NCBI RefSeq assembly: GCF_027579695.1
Contig: NC_083574.1
Coordinates: 47,082,059 to 47,146,058, forward strand
Origin: Neoarius graeffei
Taxonomy: Eukaryota > Chordata > Actinopteri > Siluriformes > Ariidae
Length of the DNA stretch: 64,000 nt
Direction of reading: 5' to 3'
Position 1 is the first letter of the stretch. The number at the start of each line of letters is the position of its first letter. The position numbers and the translations under genes are program-made. Below are positions 35,323 to 46,940 of the stretch, in pieces. Under the pieces are notes generated by a model that ran no database searches, was not told where the DNA came from, and saw nothing but the letters and a program-made list of their open reading frames with translations.

Positions 35323-36515
35323 AGTAAAAACTTGCATGGCATATGCTCCACATAAACCTTTTATTTTTATGTGTAATTGTTGTTGTGATGACGTTTTCTA
35401 TGATATTTATTTCGCATTTTTGGAAGACGTCTCCACCATCAGTGCAAAAAGACGACAAGAGTGAAGGACTATTCTGTTCAAGCTGCTGTGATAACAAGAA
35501 TTAAACTGTCCTGTTGTCTTAACCTTAACTCTAAATGAATGAAAAGCATGATTTGCCATTTTTTAATCAACAAAATTGGCAAATTGCTGTAGTATAAGAG
35601 AAACAATACACTTTGGAATGTGCTGTTAGAAGAAAACTGAATCGAGAAATTGTATGGTAACATTAACTCCATTTTGCCGCAACACATCAATCTGACAACA
35701 CACACTCCGTCCTTTTATTCCAAACATGGTAATGGCAATAAATCATAAAATTAAAAAAATAACAAAACAAATATAGTCGTATATTTAAATGAAAGGGACA
35801 GAAGTCACCAGTCAAAGTAACAGTATGTCAAAAGCACATACAATTACAGTATCTTGATGAATCATTAACATACTTAGCTTTGCTTTTGGACCACTTGAGG
35901 TAGGACGTACACAGATGACAATTCTGTGTCACGGCTGCTGACGTTACTGGGCCATTTTTATCTAAGAGAACAAGTCACCCTGCCAAGACCCTGATGTTCA
36001 CAGCTTTGACAAGATTCCACACCTCTTTGACATGTCTGTATTCTGAGGGCTCTTGCCAACATGTTATCACGTCTCACAGTCATTCCTTAACCCTGACCTG
36101 ACACATTGAAGGTGTGTATAGGACATTCTGAGATGAGCAGAATGACAGACTGTTTATACGACATCCAGTACTGTGCAAAATTCACAGGAAGCCTACATTT
36201 TTTTAACATAAATTTTGTCCTATAGGTCTTATTTTATGTCTGAGCAAACATCTGATTTTCAAATACCGATCTTCCAAATAAATAAATAGAGTTACAGAAA
36301 ACATATCATATGAGTACTTTTCAGATAAAGACATCATCGAGGCTGGGTTAGATTATACATGCAGAGAGTAAAACAAGTGAGAGCCAAATTTTGCAGAAGA
36401 GCCGTGTCTAATTCTCCATAGCATTTGAAGCAACCTACCAGCCAATTTCTTGATAAAACTGTATGACAGACTTAAAACCCAAATACAGTTGGCATTTTTA
36501 AGGTAATTTATTGTA
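35323..36515. other. AT-rich intergenic DNA
   Basis: Nothing recognised apart from short simple runs. Confidence 0.4.
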
Positions 36516-36517
36516 GG

Positions 36518-36542
36518 ACTTTATTATTATTATTATTATTAT

Positions 36543-36573
<31 letters not shown>
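36518..36573. repeat. (ATT)n(AGT)n compound microsatellite
   Basis: ATT triplets change into AGT triplets directly before a SINE head. The complement order (ACT)n(AAT)n recurs at 37350-37388. Confidence 0.85.
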
Positions 36574-36575
<2 letters not shown>

Positions 36576-36917
36576 GCAGCACAATGGTGTAGTGGTTCGC
36601 ATTGTCACCTCACAGCAAAAAGGTTCTGGGTTCAAACCTTACAGCTGATTGGGGTCTTTCTGTGTGGAGTTTACATGTTCTCCGTGTGTTTGCATGGGTT
36701 TCCTCTGGGTGCTCTGGTTTCCCCCACAGTTCAGATTAGGTAAAATACCCAGCCACTGGGGTTGCGCAACCCAGTACATGCTTAATGCCAGTCCCAAGCC
36801 TGGATAGATTGGGGAGGGTTGTGTCAGGAAGGGCATCCAGTATAAAAACCTATGCCAAATCAAATATGTGGATCATAATGATCCGCTGTGGCGACCCCTA
36901 ATGGGAGCAGCCAAAAT
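36574..36917 (+). mobile_element. Older SINE with a different tail (copy 8)
   Basis: A diverged head (ggcagcacaatggtgtagtg) joins a body with cactggggttgcgcaaccc and a tail gatccgctgtggcgacccct, a second SINE family sharing the head. Confidence 0.75.
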
Positions 36918-36934
36918 AAGATTATTATTAAGTC

Positions 36935-37298
36935 TCATCTCTTCTCATTATCTCTAGCCGCTTTATCCTGTTCTACAGGGTCGCAGGCAAGCTGGAGCCT
37001 ATCCCAGCTGACTACGGGTGAAAGGCGGGGTACACCCTGGACAAGTCGCCAGGTCATCACAGGGCTGACACATAGACACAGACAACCATTCACACCTACG
37101 GTCAATTTAGAGTCACCAGTTAACCTAACCTGCATGTCTTTGGACTGTGGGGGAAACCGGAGCACCCGGAGGAAACCCACGCGGACACGGGGAGAACATG
37201 CAAACTCCGCACAGAAAGGCCCTCGCCGGCCACGGGGCTCGAACCCGGACCTTCTTGCTGTGAGGTGACAGCACTAACCACTACACCACCGTGCCACC
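36935..37298 (-). mobile_element. tRNA-derived SINE (copy 9) inserted next to copy 8
   Basis: Full-length reverse copy. The 12-bp duplication tattattaagtc lies at 36923-36934 and 37299-37310. Confidence 0.93.
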
Positions 37299-37349
37299 TA
37301 TTATTAAGTCAAGTAAGTTTATTTGTATAGCACTTTTAACAACATTGTC

Positions 37350-37388
37350 ATACTACTACTACTAATAATAATAATAATAATAATAATA
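37350..37388. repeat. (ACT)n(AAT)n compound microsatellite
   Basis: Reverse-complement arrangement of the array at 36518. Confidence 0.85.
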
Positions 37389-37507
37389 AACAAACCCACT
37401 AACACTAAATTAAAATGGTAGCATTAAAACTGACCTATTCTCATTTTTAATCTCAAACTGACTGCATTTGTCAAGAAATGTCAAAATGAATTTCAAACAA
37501 TCTTGCT

Positions 37508-37510
37508 TAA

Positions 37511-37566
<56 letters not shown>

Positions 37567-37568
37567 AG
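37508..37568. repeat. (AAAG)n microsatellite
   Basis: About 60 bp of AAAG tetranucleotides. Confidence 0.9.
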
Positions 37569-37576
37569 ACAAGTAC

Positions 37577-38075
37577 ACTGGCTACTTTAATACGAACATC
37601 TTCAATTGTCCAGTTTTGGTGAGCCCATCCCACTCAAGGACAGAGGTGTTGTGCATTCTGAGATGATTTTCTTTACATGGTTGTAAAGAATGGTTAGTTA
37701 TCATAGCTTTCATGTCAGCTCAAACCAGTCTAGCCATTGTCCTCTGGCCTCTTGACCCCTGTTCGTTTGTCATGTATTGTCTTATGTCTTGTTTGTGTGT
37801 CGTTTTACTATGCCTGCCTCAGAAATTGCCCCTTGGGGATAAGTTTTTTTTTTTTGTTTTTTTTTAATTGAATTGAATATTGGCACCAAAAACCATCCAA
37901 TGGTTTAAATAACTGAGATCACTTTTTTCTATTCTGATGTTTAATATGAACATTAACTTGTCTCTTAACCTGTATCTGCATGATGTTATGCACTGCACTG
38001 CTACCATATGATTGAATGATCGCATGAATGAGCAGGTGTTCCTATTAAAGTGTCCAATGTGTGCATACTGCATAA
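37577..38075 (+). repeat. Unclassified interspersed repeat R (copy 1)
   Basis: Words such as cagttttggtgagcc, ctgagatgatttt, tctagccattgtcctctg and gagcaggtgttcctattaaa recur in the same order at 44810-45800 and 53695-56285. A LINE-like tail (ccccttggggataag, poly-T) interrupts it near 37748-37880. Confidence 0.6.
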
Positions 38076-39090
38076 ATGAAAATATCGCAGTATGTTTTAA
38101 CCTTGAATAACTTGTTTCAGTTTATATATTTGTTATACAGACCTATTCTGTTATATCTGCAGTCAAAAATATTTGCGATTTAAAAGCTTTTCTTTGTTTG
38201 TTTTCTACCTTAATAGTGAAAAAAAAGCACATCATGGCTGATTACATTTGTAAAATGCGGGAATGTGGCGTAAACGTATGTTGAAATAAGTAAGGTCTTA
38301 TAGACATCTCTTCAGCAAAAGGAAAAAGATAGCAGTGTCCAGCAGTGTGCTTATTCTTCATCTTATCCACATCCATCCAACATGATGGCCATACCGTATC
38401 TGTGCGCTTGCAGGCTACCTACTGAGTCTGCTTGTGTTCACCATCTGTGTGCACATCTCTAATCCAGCTAAGTGCTGCCACTGCTGTTGAGTGAGCAACT
38501 CTCCACACAAAGAAATGACAAGTCAAACAGCTCATCCAGACAGGCAGACACACGTCTTCTCCCTGATCTTCAAAATGCTGGATTTCATCTCCTACAATGT
38601 GTGAATAAATGGGACAGGAATGTGGCGCTTTGGCAGCTCCAACCGGGAGTGTCATGCCAAATCGTGTCCCCTGCCATCTCTGGATGGATGGAACGGCGCA
38701 GGAGGTCACAACTAAGCACTCAGCTCATTTTTGGCATGTCGCATTTGAAAGGCTCCTGTGTGGAGAGACAGCGAGGCAGAGACGAGAGGAAGACAGTGAC
38801 GAGACTGATGCCACATGGCCGAGCTCTGATAGAACATGAGTAGGTGTCTTGTCATATCAGCCTCCTGCTCTGCGATGTCAAAAAAGCCCCTGCCATGTCG
38901 ACCAGTTCAGTGTTCAGTTCACTTAAGCTGTCTGCATCCTCAAAGTGAAATGTTGCACTTTCTCTTCTAATACAGGTTGACATTATACTGATTTCAGGCA
39001 AGTGGTTAAGAACATGATGGGCTAGGCGACATATTTAGTTCCATTTGTAGCCTGATTTGGCAGGTGTTATGTACAGTAAAATGTGAATGT
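38076..39090. other. Unique intergenic DNA
   Basis: Balanced composition at 38400-38860 with no conserved coding signature. Possible regulatory DNA, not verified. Confidence 0.3.
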
Positions 39091-39104
39091 CATTCATTAC
39101 TATT

Positions 39105-39455
39105 TCATCTCATTATCTCTAGCCGCTTTATCCTGTTCTACAGGGTCGCAGGCAAGCTGGAGCCTATCCCAGCTGACTACGGGCGAAAGGCGGGGTACAC
39201 CCTGGACAAGTCGCCAGGTCATCACAGGGCTGACACATAGACACAGACAACCATTCACACCTACGGTCAATTTAGAGTCACCAGTTAACCTAACCTGCAT
39301 GTCTTTGGACTGTGGGGGAAACCGGAGCACCCGGAGGAAACCCACAGGGAGAACATGCAAACTCCACACAGAAAGGCCCTCGCCAGCCACGGGGCTCGAA
39401 CCCAGACCTTCTTGCTGTGAGGCGACAGCGCTAACCACTACACCACCGTGCCGCC
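39105..39455 (-). mobile_element. tRNA-derived SINE (copy 10)
   Basis: Full length except a small internal deletion near 39344 (cgcggacacgg missing). The flanks share tcattacta. Confidence 0.9.
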
Positions 39456-39461
39456 CTCATT

Positions 39462-39712
39462 ACTAATTCATTCATGTTAAGTAACCACTTAATCCTGGTC
39501 AGTGTATTGACACACTTTTTTGAGGAGTCAGTTCATCTATAAGCATAGCGTGTTTTGGGGTAGCGGGAGGAAACCTGTGTATCCACAGAAAACCCGAGTG
39601 GACATGGGACAAACATGTGAACATTTTCCACACAGATAGTAACTCAAGCTCAGGATTAAACCCCCTGAAGTTATGCCGCTGCATCCCCCAAATGTGAGAC
39701 AACCATTACAGC
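39462..39712 (-). repeat. Old diverged SINE
   Basis: ttaatcctggtcagtg, agcgggaggaaacc and gtggacatgggacaaacatg follow the order of the SINE family but are heavily mutated. Confidence 0.5.
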
Positions 39713-40252
39713 CACTACGATTATAAGCAATAATAATGAAGCAAGACTTTTCATACAGTCAGCATTTTCCCAAGTTGGAATATTGCTTAAGGTAATGGGT
39801 CAGAAGACAGGAACTAATGGATTGCTACACAGCTTTTGACATGTTATTTCAGCATGTAGCTCTCTATAATTGTGTTGTCAGCAAGCATTTATTTAGTGAT
39901 ACATGGATCCATACACTGAAAGGAGCATGTTTAAAAATATCAGATCCTGTGCTAGAATGTTCCAGGAAGTCAAGGAAATGACCCAGCAAATGATATTTAA
40001 TTATTTTTGGAGTCAGCGTTGTTGTTGTTGGTTGTTGTTGTGCCATTTTCCTTGGTTGTTAAAATATTGAATTCACAACAGACATTTCACAACACTGAAA
40101 GCAGTCATGATTAAGAATGCCTGAAAATCTTCTTGCTGAAAAAAGTGCTTCTCAAAATGGGGTCTCTGAAGCATCACCACGGTGTCTGTGATTTTTCTAT
40201 TTGTTACAGAGGCAGAAATAACAAACCATGGTTATCAAAGCTGTTTTATATA

Positions 40253-41149
40253 CAGTACCAGTCAACATTTTTGTTTTGTTTGGACACACCTACTAATTCA
40301 ATGTTTTTTCCTTATTTTTATGAATTAAAAAGACACTTCATGTCTTGGCGGCACGGTGGTGTAGTGGTTAGCGCTGTCGCCTCACAGCAAGAAGGTCCGG
40401 GTTCGAGCCCCGTGGCCGGCGAGGGCCTTTCTGTGCAGAGTTTGCATGTTCTCCCCGTGTCCGTGTGCGGGTGCTCCGGTTTCCCCCACAGTCCAAAGAC
40501 ATGCAGGTTAGGTTAACTGGTGACTCTAAATTGACCGTAGGTGTGAATGTGAGTGTGAATGGTTGTCTGTGTCTATGTGTCAGCCCTGTGATGACCTGGC
40601 GACTTGTCCAGGGTGTACCCCGCCTTTCGCCTGTAGTCAGCTGGGATAGGCTCCAGCTTGCCTGCGACCCTGTAGAACAGGATAAAGCGGCTAGAGATAA
40701 TGAGATGAGACTTCATGTCTTAACATAATGATGGACTGTTGTTTCTTTTTACATAGTTGAGTGGTTCATGACATAATATGGATTACTACGGTTGAATAGG
40801 GCTATTTACTGTATTTTTATTATTTATGCTTTGATCTTAAATGCATTAAGAAGGCAAGAAATTGCACTAATTAAGTTTTGACAAGGCACGCCTGTTAATT
40901 GAAAAGCATTCCAGGTGACGACCTCATGAAGCTGGTTAAGATAATGCCAATAGCGTGCAAAGCGTCATCGAGGTAAACACTGGCTACTTTGAAGAATCTA
41001 AAATATGGAATGTATATTTTTGAACACTTTTTCATTTACCACATAATTCCATCTATGTTCCATATGTCATTTCATAGTTTTGATGTCTTCAGTCCTGTTC
41101 TACAATGTAGAAATGAATAGGTGTGTCCAAACTTTTGATTGGTATTGTG
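40253..41149. mobile_element. Tc1-type MITE holding a SINE
   Basis: The ends cagtaccagtcaaca...tttggacacacct and aggtgtgtccaaacttttga...ggtatt are inverted. SINE copy 11 sits inside. Confidence 0.65.
40347..40709 (+). mobile_element. tRNA-derived SINE (copy 11)
   Basis: Duplication acttcatgtctt at 40335-40346 and 40710-40721. A short deletion removes part of the cgcgtgggtttcctcc segment. Confidence 0.95.
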
Positions 41150-41523
41150 GTTCTTTGGTATTGTACACTGTGGTTCAGTGTCCTTTGGTCATACTAAGGA
41201 GTATGAGGAGTACTTGGTGATCCTGAGATGTACATTTTTATGTACAACAATTGAAGAAAAATCAAGGTAATATTGCTTGAACACATACTGTTTTTACTGT
41301 ATGTCATTTCCAAACATGTACCTTCATGGACGTTTCTAAGAGGACAGATTTTTTAAAGTTAAATAAGTGTATTTTGAATGCATCATATTCTAGCTATCAA
41401 ATCATAGCTAATATGTCAAAGTACCTTGCAGTTTTCCACAAAGTACTGTAGAAATGTCTCACACACACAGGCATTACACACATTATGTTCTACTGTTCAT
41501 AGATGAGACCAATTACAATATAT

Positions 41524-41562
<39 letters not shown>

Positions 41563-42297
41563 TCTTACAATTATTTGATGTAATTTTGATGCATCATTTC
41601 TTGCTTATGTACATTTTTGCCTTGCCATAATTTTGAATTGTAAAAACACAGTTTTGTTTCACGACAGTTCAACAAAAATGCTTCCAGTAAATGTTTGTTG
41701 TTTTGAAGATTTTCTACATTCATGGTCATTAATTGTCATTTTCACAACACAATGTCATTCCCATCACCACACACACATTTTTTTTTAAATATTCAAAATG
41801 TTCTAAGCATACATTAAACACTTCCCCACAATTTGTGAGATTATATTCTACTTAAAGTAAATAATGTATTTTTTAATTTCAAAAACAGTCAACATTATAG
41901 CCAACAGCCAAGCCAACATTATATTTCAGATTGTGGTGGATGTATCTAAAGCTGTTTGGTACTTGTAACATTTAATTAATTTCATTCACAAATTTTTAAA
42001 TAAAAAGGTATCGACTGGCAAAACTAGTTATGAAAATAGTTGTATAGTATTATGGGGTGATAAGTCATACTATTTTAAAATAATATAGTCATATATTTAG
42101 ATGTGGTGGAAATGACATTTGTTGAGGGATCAGAAAAAATGTCAAAAATAACCAAATTATCTTGTGATGGCAGTCCATCCTCTCTTGGACCTTGAAACTA
42201 GGCAAATTAGACAAACTTAAGAGACTGTGATGTGTGATTTCAACTAGGCCAAAAGTGTTTAATATCCTTATTAGCTTATTTGACTGGTCATTTGAAT
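41150..42297. other. AT-rich intergenic DNA with a (CAAT)n array
   Basis: A tetranucleotide (TCAA)n array lies at about 41523-41562. Otherwise nothing recognised. Confidence 0.5.
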
Positions 42298-42361
42298 TAG
42301 GCTCCAGCTTGCCTGCGACCTTGTAGAACAGGATAAGCAGCTACAGATAATGGATGGATGG
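42298..42361 (+). repeat. SINE 3' fragment (copy 12)
   Basis: aggctccagcttgcctgcga through agctacagataatggatgg; only the last ~60 bp of the SINE. Confidence 0.8.
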
Positions 42362-42439
42362 ATTTTAATACAAACCTCACTACGTCAAAAACAGCTAGGA
42401 CTGCAAATAATGCCAGATAGAACCAAATGTATTTTGTTG

Positions 42440-42580
42440 TTGGAAAGTCCAGGAATAAAAAGCCTTACGATGGACTGGCATTCCATCCAGTGTTTCTGGA
42501 ATAGTCTCCAGATCCAGCATGACCCTGGTCAGGATAAATCAGTCACTGAAGATGGATGAATGGATGAATGAATAAATGAA
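42440..42580 (+). repeat. Older SINE 3' fragment with (GAATG)n tail
   Basis: gactggcattccatccagtg, gaccctggtcaggataaat and a gatgaatggatgaatg tail; same family as 28496. Confidence 0.55.
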
Positions 42581-43640
42581 AAGCTACATGGCTCCTATAA
42601 ATTCTCTTATTTTAAAATAGTTGGATTATGTTCATAAAATAAATCTGTGCATGAGAAGCTCAGTAGAATTTATTTTAAAGGGGTCCCTGTCTGTAAAAAG
42701 TTCGAGTTATGATATTAACTTAACTATTCTTGAGGATGGACATATTGGTATATTGTATAAGAAATACTGATACTAGTTTGCTCCAAACTAGACTCCTTTT
42801 CCAAAAGATACACTTGAATATTTCTTGAGGATGAGTTGACGTTTAACTCAGTCTGGATGGACTCAGCAGGCAATGAGTACAGCCACCCCTTCTCTGTCCC
42901 ACAACTTGTCCAGAGCTGTCACACACTGTCATGTCATTTCAACTCAACCCACAATAAGACCTGACATCTAAGAAGAAACTGAGCATGGTCTCAAAAGAGC
43001 TGAAGTGAAATGTTAAGTCTACCAATGATTCATTTTGTGGATTTAGTCCATAAAAAGATTGAATTGAAGCATGCATAAAATGACAGGAATTTCTATATAA
43101 TGTTTTGATTAAACTGTTCTTCAGCTCCAACTTTTTGATAGACATTTCTGTGACAATTCTTGTTCAAACTTGTCTGATTGGTTTGAAGCTCATCATGCTG
43201 TCAAAGCCAGCTTTCTTCTCATTAGCTGAAGCCGCTGTCGTCAACATACACTCTCAAATTAGATTGACATCCAAACCCCTCAAACATACAAGGCAATTTA
43301 GATGATATTCATCAAACTGGTGACATAAATACATAGACAGAGGGCACTTCTCTCTCATTTGATATCTTATTTATCAGAGGAATTAGAACAAAGCAACAAA
43401 AAAAAAAGAAGTGTACAGAATTTGTAACATCATGGCAACAACAACAATATCTCAATTATTCTTGTAACTGTCAAGCTCGAAACATTATAATCTAAATATT
43501 GTGATATATACACATATTTAACTTACCTTAGACCATGGTCAAATCTGCCTTTTATACTGACACGAGGATGATGATTGCATAGCATATGACTTTCATGTGT
43601 TACCGTATGAGCGAGAGAGTATTTGGAACAGAATGCACCA
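42581..43640. other. AT-rich intergenic DNA
   Basis: Nothing recognised. Confidence 0.4.
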
Positions 43641-43652
43641 CAGGGAAATGCC

Positions 43653-44012
43653 ATCCATCCATTATCTGTAACCGCTTATCCTGTGCAGGGTCGCGGGCAA
43701 GCTGGAGCCTATCCCAGCTGACTATGGGTGAGAGGTGGGGTACACCCTGGACAAGTCGCCAGATCATCGCAGGGCTGACACAGAGACAAAAGCCATTCAC
43801 ACTCACACCTACGGTCAATTTAGAGCCACCAATTAGCCTAACCTGCATGTCTTTGGACTGTGGGGGAAACCGGAGCACCCGGAGGAAACCCACGCAGACA
43901 CGGGAGAACATGCAAACTCCACACAGAAAGGTCCCTGTCGGCTGCTGGGCTCAAACCCAGAATCTTCTTGCTGTGAGGCGACAGTGCTAACCACTACACC
44001 ACCGTGCCGCCC
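43653..44012 (-). mobile_element. tRNA-derived SINE (copy 13), older GGAT subfamily
   Basis: Tail ccatccatccattatctgta and gaaccgcttatcctg-like variants. The flanks share ggaaat[g/a]cc. Confidence 0.88.
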
Positions 44013-44090
44013 GGAAATACCTTTACATTAAATTATATTTTTAAGGTGAAAAGTAAGATTTTTGTAATTACGTGAAATATATTTTATCAG

Positions 44091-44467
44091 GGGGTGGCAC
44101 GGTGGTGTAGTGGTTAGCGCTGTCGCCTCACAGCAAGAAGGTCCGGGTTCGAGCCCCGTGGCCGGCGAGGGCCTTTCTGTGTGGAGTTTGCATGTTCTCC
44201 CCGTGTCCGCGTGGGTTTCCTCCGGGTGCTCCGGTTTCCCCCACAGTCCAAAGACATGCAGGTTGGGTTAACTGGTGACTCTAAATTGAGCGTAGGTGTG
44301 AATGTGAGTGTGAATGGTTGTCTGTGTCTATGTGTCAGCCCTGTGATGACCTGGCGACTTGTCCAGGGTGTACCCCGCCTTTCGCCCGTAGTCAGCTGGG
44401 ATAGGCTCCAGCTTGCCTGCGACCCTGTAGAAGGATAAAGCGGCTAGAGATAATGAGATGAGATGAG
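44091..44467 (+). mobile_element. tRNA-derived SINE (copy 14)
   Basis: Full length with duplication atattttatcag at 44079-44090 and 44468-44479. Confidence 0.93.
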
Positions 44468-44479
44468 ATATTTTATCAG

Positions 44480-44809
44480 AAAAGGCCCAAGAAAAGGCAA
44501 AATAAATATTTAGATATTTTACTTTACTAAAATGTTTTTACATTACAAAAATAGATGCTGTTAGCAAAAAATAACAGTGGATAGTTTGCTTTATGAGTAT
44601 TACTGAAATCACACCATCTATAAAGTAATTTACGACCAGTAATCTTACAATAACCAGTCACATTTTCAATTGTAAGCAATATATGATACACAGAACGGTG
44701 CAATAAACAAAAAACAACCTGTGAGGAGCAGGTCTGCAGGCTGATACATCTTGTTGATGAGAGAGATCAGACTGGTCTGAGCTGACAGGAAGTCTACAGT
44801 AACTCAAAT
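44480..44809. other. AT-rich intergenic DNA
   Basis: Nothing recognised. Confidence 0.4.
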
Positions 44810-45800
44810 AAGCATTCTTTACAACCGTGATGAGCAAAAAATCATCTCAGAATGTGCAACACATTAATGCTGTGTTCACATATATACCGGTACGAAAGTG
44901 GTATAACTGTATCGATACAAAGTATACCGGTACAGTTTAGTGCATCTGTCCACACTAGCGAGAAATGTTTGCGGTTTCCTTTCACGGTAGTTGAAATGCG
45001 CGTGCGCGAAATGTTTCCGTGGTTACCGAGTAACTTCCTTCCGAGAATATGGCGGATGAAACAATGTGTGTGTGCTTTTTGTTGTCAATGTACAGTCTGT
45101 ATTTCTGGTGGTCATTTATTCAGTCGAATCGTATAAAATGCGCGAGGCAGTTGAGAAAGAAACAAAGAAAACGAATCTCCGTTCTTCACTATTTTATTCA
45201 GCGAAGACATCGATTGAGGTGTGTGACTTTGCGCATTATATTTGTATTGATACAGAACCGCTTCATCTGTCCACACTACAGCGAAGCGCTACTGTACCGA
45301 TACGAAACCCATACATTTGTGGGTTTCATACCGATACAGTTATACTGCTACAGTACCGGTATAGTTGCTAGTGTGGACAGGTGTTGTGGTACGAAAGTAG
45401 TATCGTATCAGTACAAAATCCCTAGTGTGGACAGGGTACAAACCTTGTTGTGGATGGGCGACAACAGCAGAAGACCATATCAGGTTGTTTGGTGGTTTTT
45501 GCACCATTCTGTGTAAACTCTAGAAGCTGGTGTGTGTGAAAATCCCAGGAGATCATCAGTTTCTGAAAACTCAAACCAGTCCATCTGGCAACAACAGCCA
45601 TGCCATGGTTAAAGTCACAGAGGTCACGTTTTCCCCCATCCTAATGTTTGATGTCAACATTAACTGAAGCTCTTGACCTGTATGTGCATGATTTTATGGA
45701 TCGTGCTACGGCCACATGATTAGCTGACTGGATAACTGCATAAATGTGCAGATGCACATTTGCTCCTATTAAAGTGGCTGATAAGTGTACTGTATAAGGT
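44810..45800 (+). repeat. Interspersed repeat R (copy 2), interrupted by a MITE
   Basis: Starts ttacaaccgtgatgagca with catctcagaatgtgcaac, resumes after the MITE with gggcgacaacagcagaag, and ends gctcctattaaagtggctga. Confidence 0.6.
44863..45440. mobile_element. MITE rich in ataccggtac and gtccacactag motifs
   Basis: Outer segments with accggtac/gtaccggt and tgtccacactag are inverted about a centre near 45150. It interrupts repeat R. Exact ends and family are uncertain. Confidence 0.5.
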
Positions 45801-46364
45801 AAACAAATACCCTGGGTTTAATATTTTACTCTTATGGCTATCAAATTGCAATGGCTCTGAGTCTTGTATAAAACAGTAAACCACTGTACAAACCTGATGA
45901 TAATTATACAGATTTATATCCAGAAACCAAACACAGATTTCGACAAGAGGAAAAAAACATTTGGAAATTAATAAATAATAAATATGCTAAATAATTATGA
46001 AAATCATAAAAGTAGCCACGTACAAATGGTCACCTACTTGAATTATATAACCTCATCAGTACCAAGAAAAGCAATTGCTGATTATATAGAAGGAAAAATG
46101 ACTCTGAATTATGTATATATTTATTTTGTATATAATCTACTCGGAACTGTTTGATCATTTTCATAAATATCATAAATCCTGTGATGTGTAATTCGTACCA
46201 GGCATTTATTTTATTAATGAGTTAATATACATATGATAATTAACTCTCTTGTATTTTTAACAACATACAATACACATCCTGTACAATTCCACGGATAATA
46301 TGCCATGTTTCAGTTTTTATAAACTCTTGTCCTTATATGAAATGCATTCTGAGCTACTAATTAC
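45801..46364. other. tshz3: AT-rich DNA downstream of TSHZ3
   Basis: Could include the distal TSHZ3 3' UTR. On the minus strand AATAAA occurs at about 46205-46215 and near 46121, but no one site stands out. Confidence 0.35.
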
Positions 46365-46893
46365 ACTACCGTTCAAAAGTTTGGGGTCACCCAGACAATT
46401 TTGTGTTTTCCATGAAAAGTCACACTTTGATTTACCACCATAAGTTGTAAAATGAATAGAAAATAGAGTCGAGACATTTTTCTGGCCATTTTGAGCATTT
46501 AATCGACCCCACAAATGTGATGCTCCAGAAACTCAATCTGCTCAAAGGAAGGTCAGTTTTATAGCTTCTCTAAAGAGCTCAACTGTTTTCAGCTGTGCTA
46601 ACATGATTGTACAAGGGTTTTCTAATCCTCCATTAGCCTTCTGAGGCAATGAGCAAACACATTGTACCATTAGAACACTGGAGTGAGAGTTGCTGGAAAT
46701 GGGCCTCTATACACCTCTGGAGATATTGCACCAAAAACCAGACATTTGCAGCTAGAATAGTCATTTACCACATTAGCAATGTATAGAGTGGATTTCTGAT
46801 TAGTTTAAAGTGATCTTCATTGAAAAGAACAGTGCTTTTCTTTCAAAAATAAGGACATTTCAAAGTGACCCCAAACTTTTGAACGGTAGTGTA
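46365..46893. mobile_element. Tc1/mariner-type MITE just past the TSHZ3 stop codon
   Basis: The ends acactaccgttcaaaagttt and aaacttttgaacggtagtgt are perfect complements, with TA borders. It begins 47 bp beyond the TSHZ3 stop codon, so it must lie in the 3' UTR. Confidence 0.9.
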
Positions 46894-46940
46894 TGCTGGC
46901 CTTAAGACTAATAGCACAGCATTTATGGACGTACAGCAGA

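Noticed and set aside
38472..38843. 123-codon open frame on plus and overlapping frames
   Set aside because: No start context, domain or splice pattern. It is unique non-coding-looking DNA.
41520..41565. Regular short repeats resembling an array
   Set aside because: Simple tetranucleotide microsatellite without spacers; not CRISPR. The same holds for the TTA, CA, TA and AAAG arrays.
45049..45516. 155-codon open frame on plus
   Set aside because: It crosses from a MITE into repeat R, so it is a chance frame.
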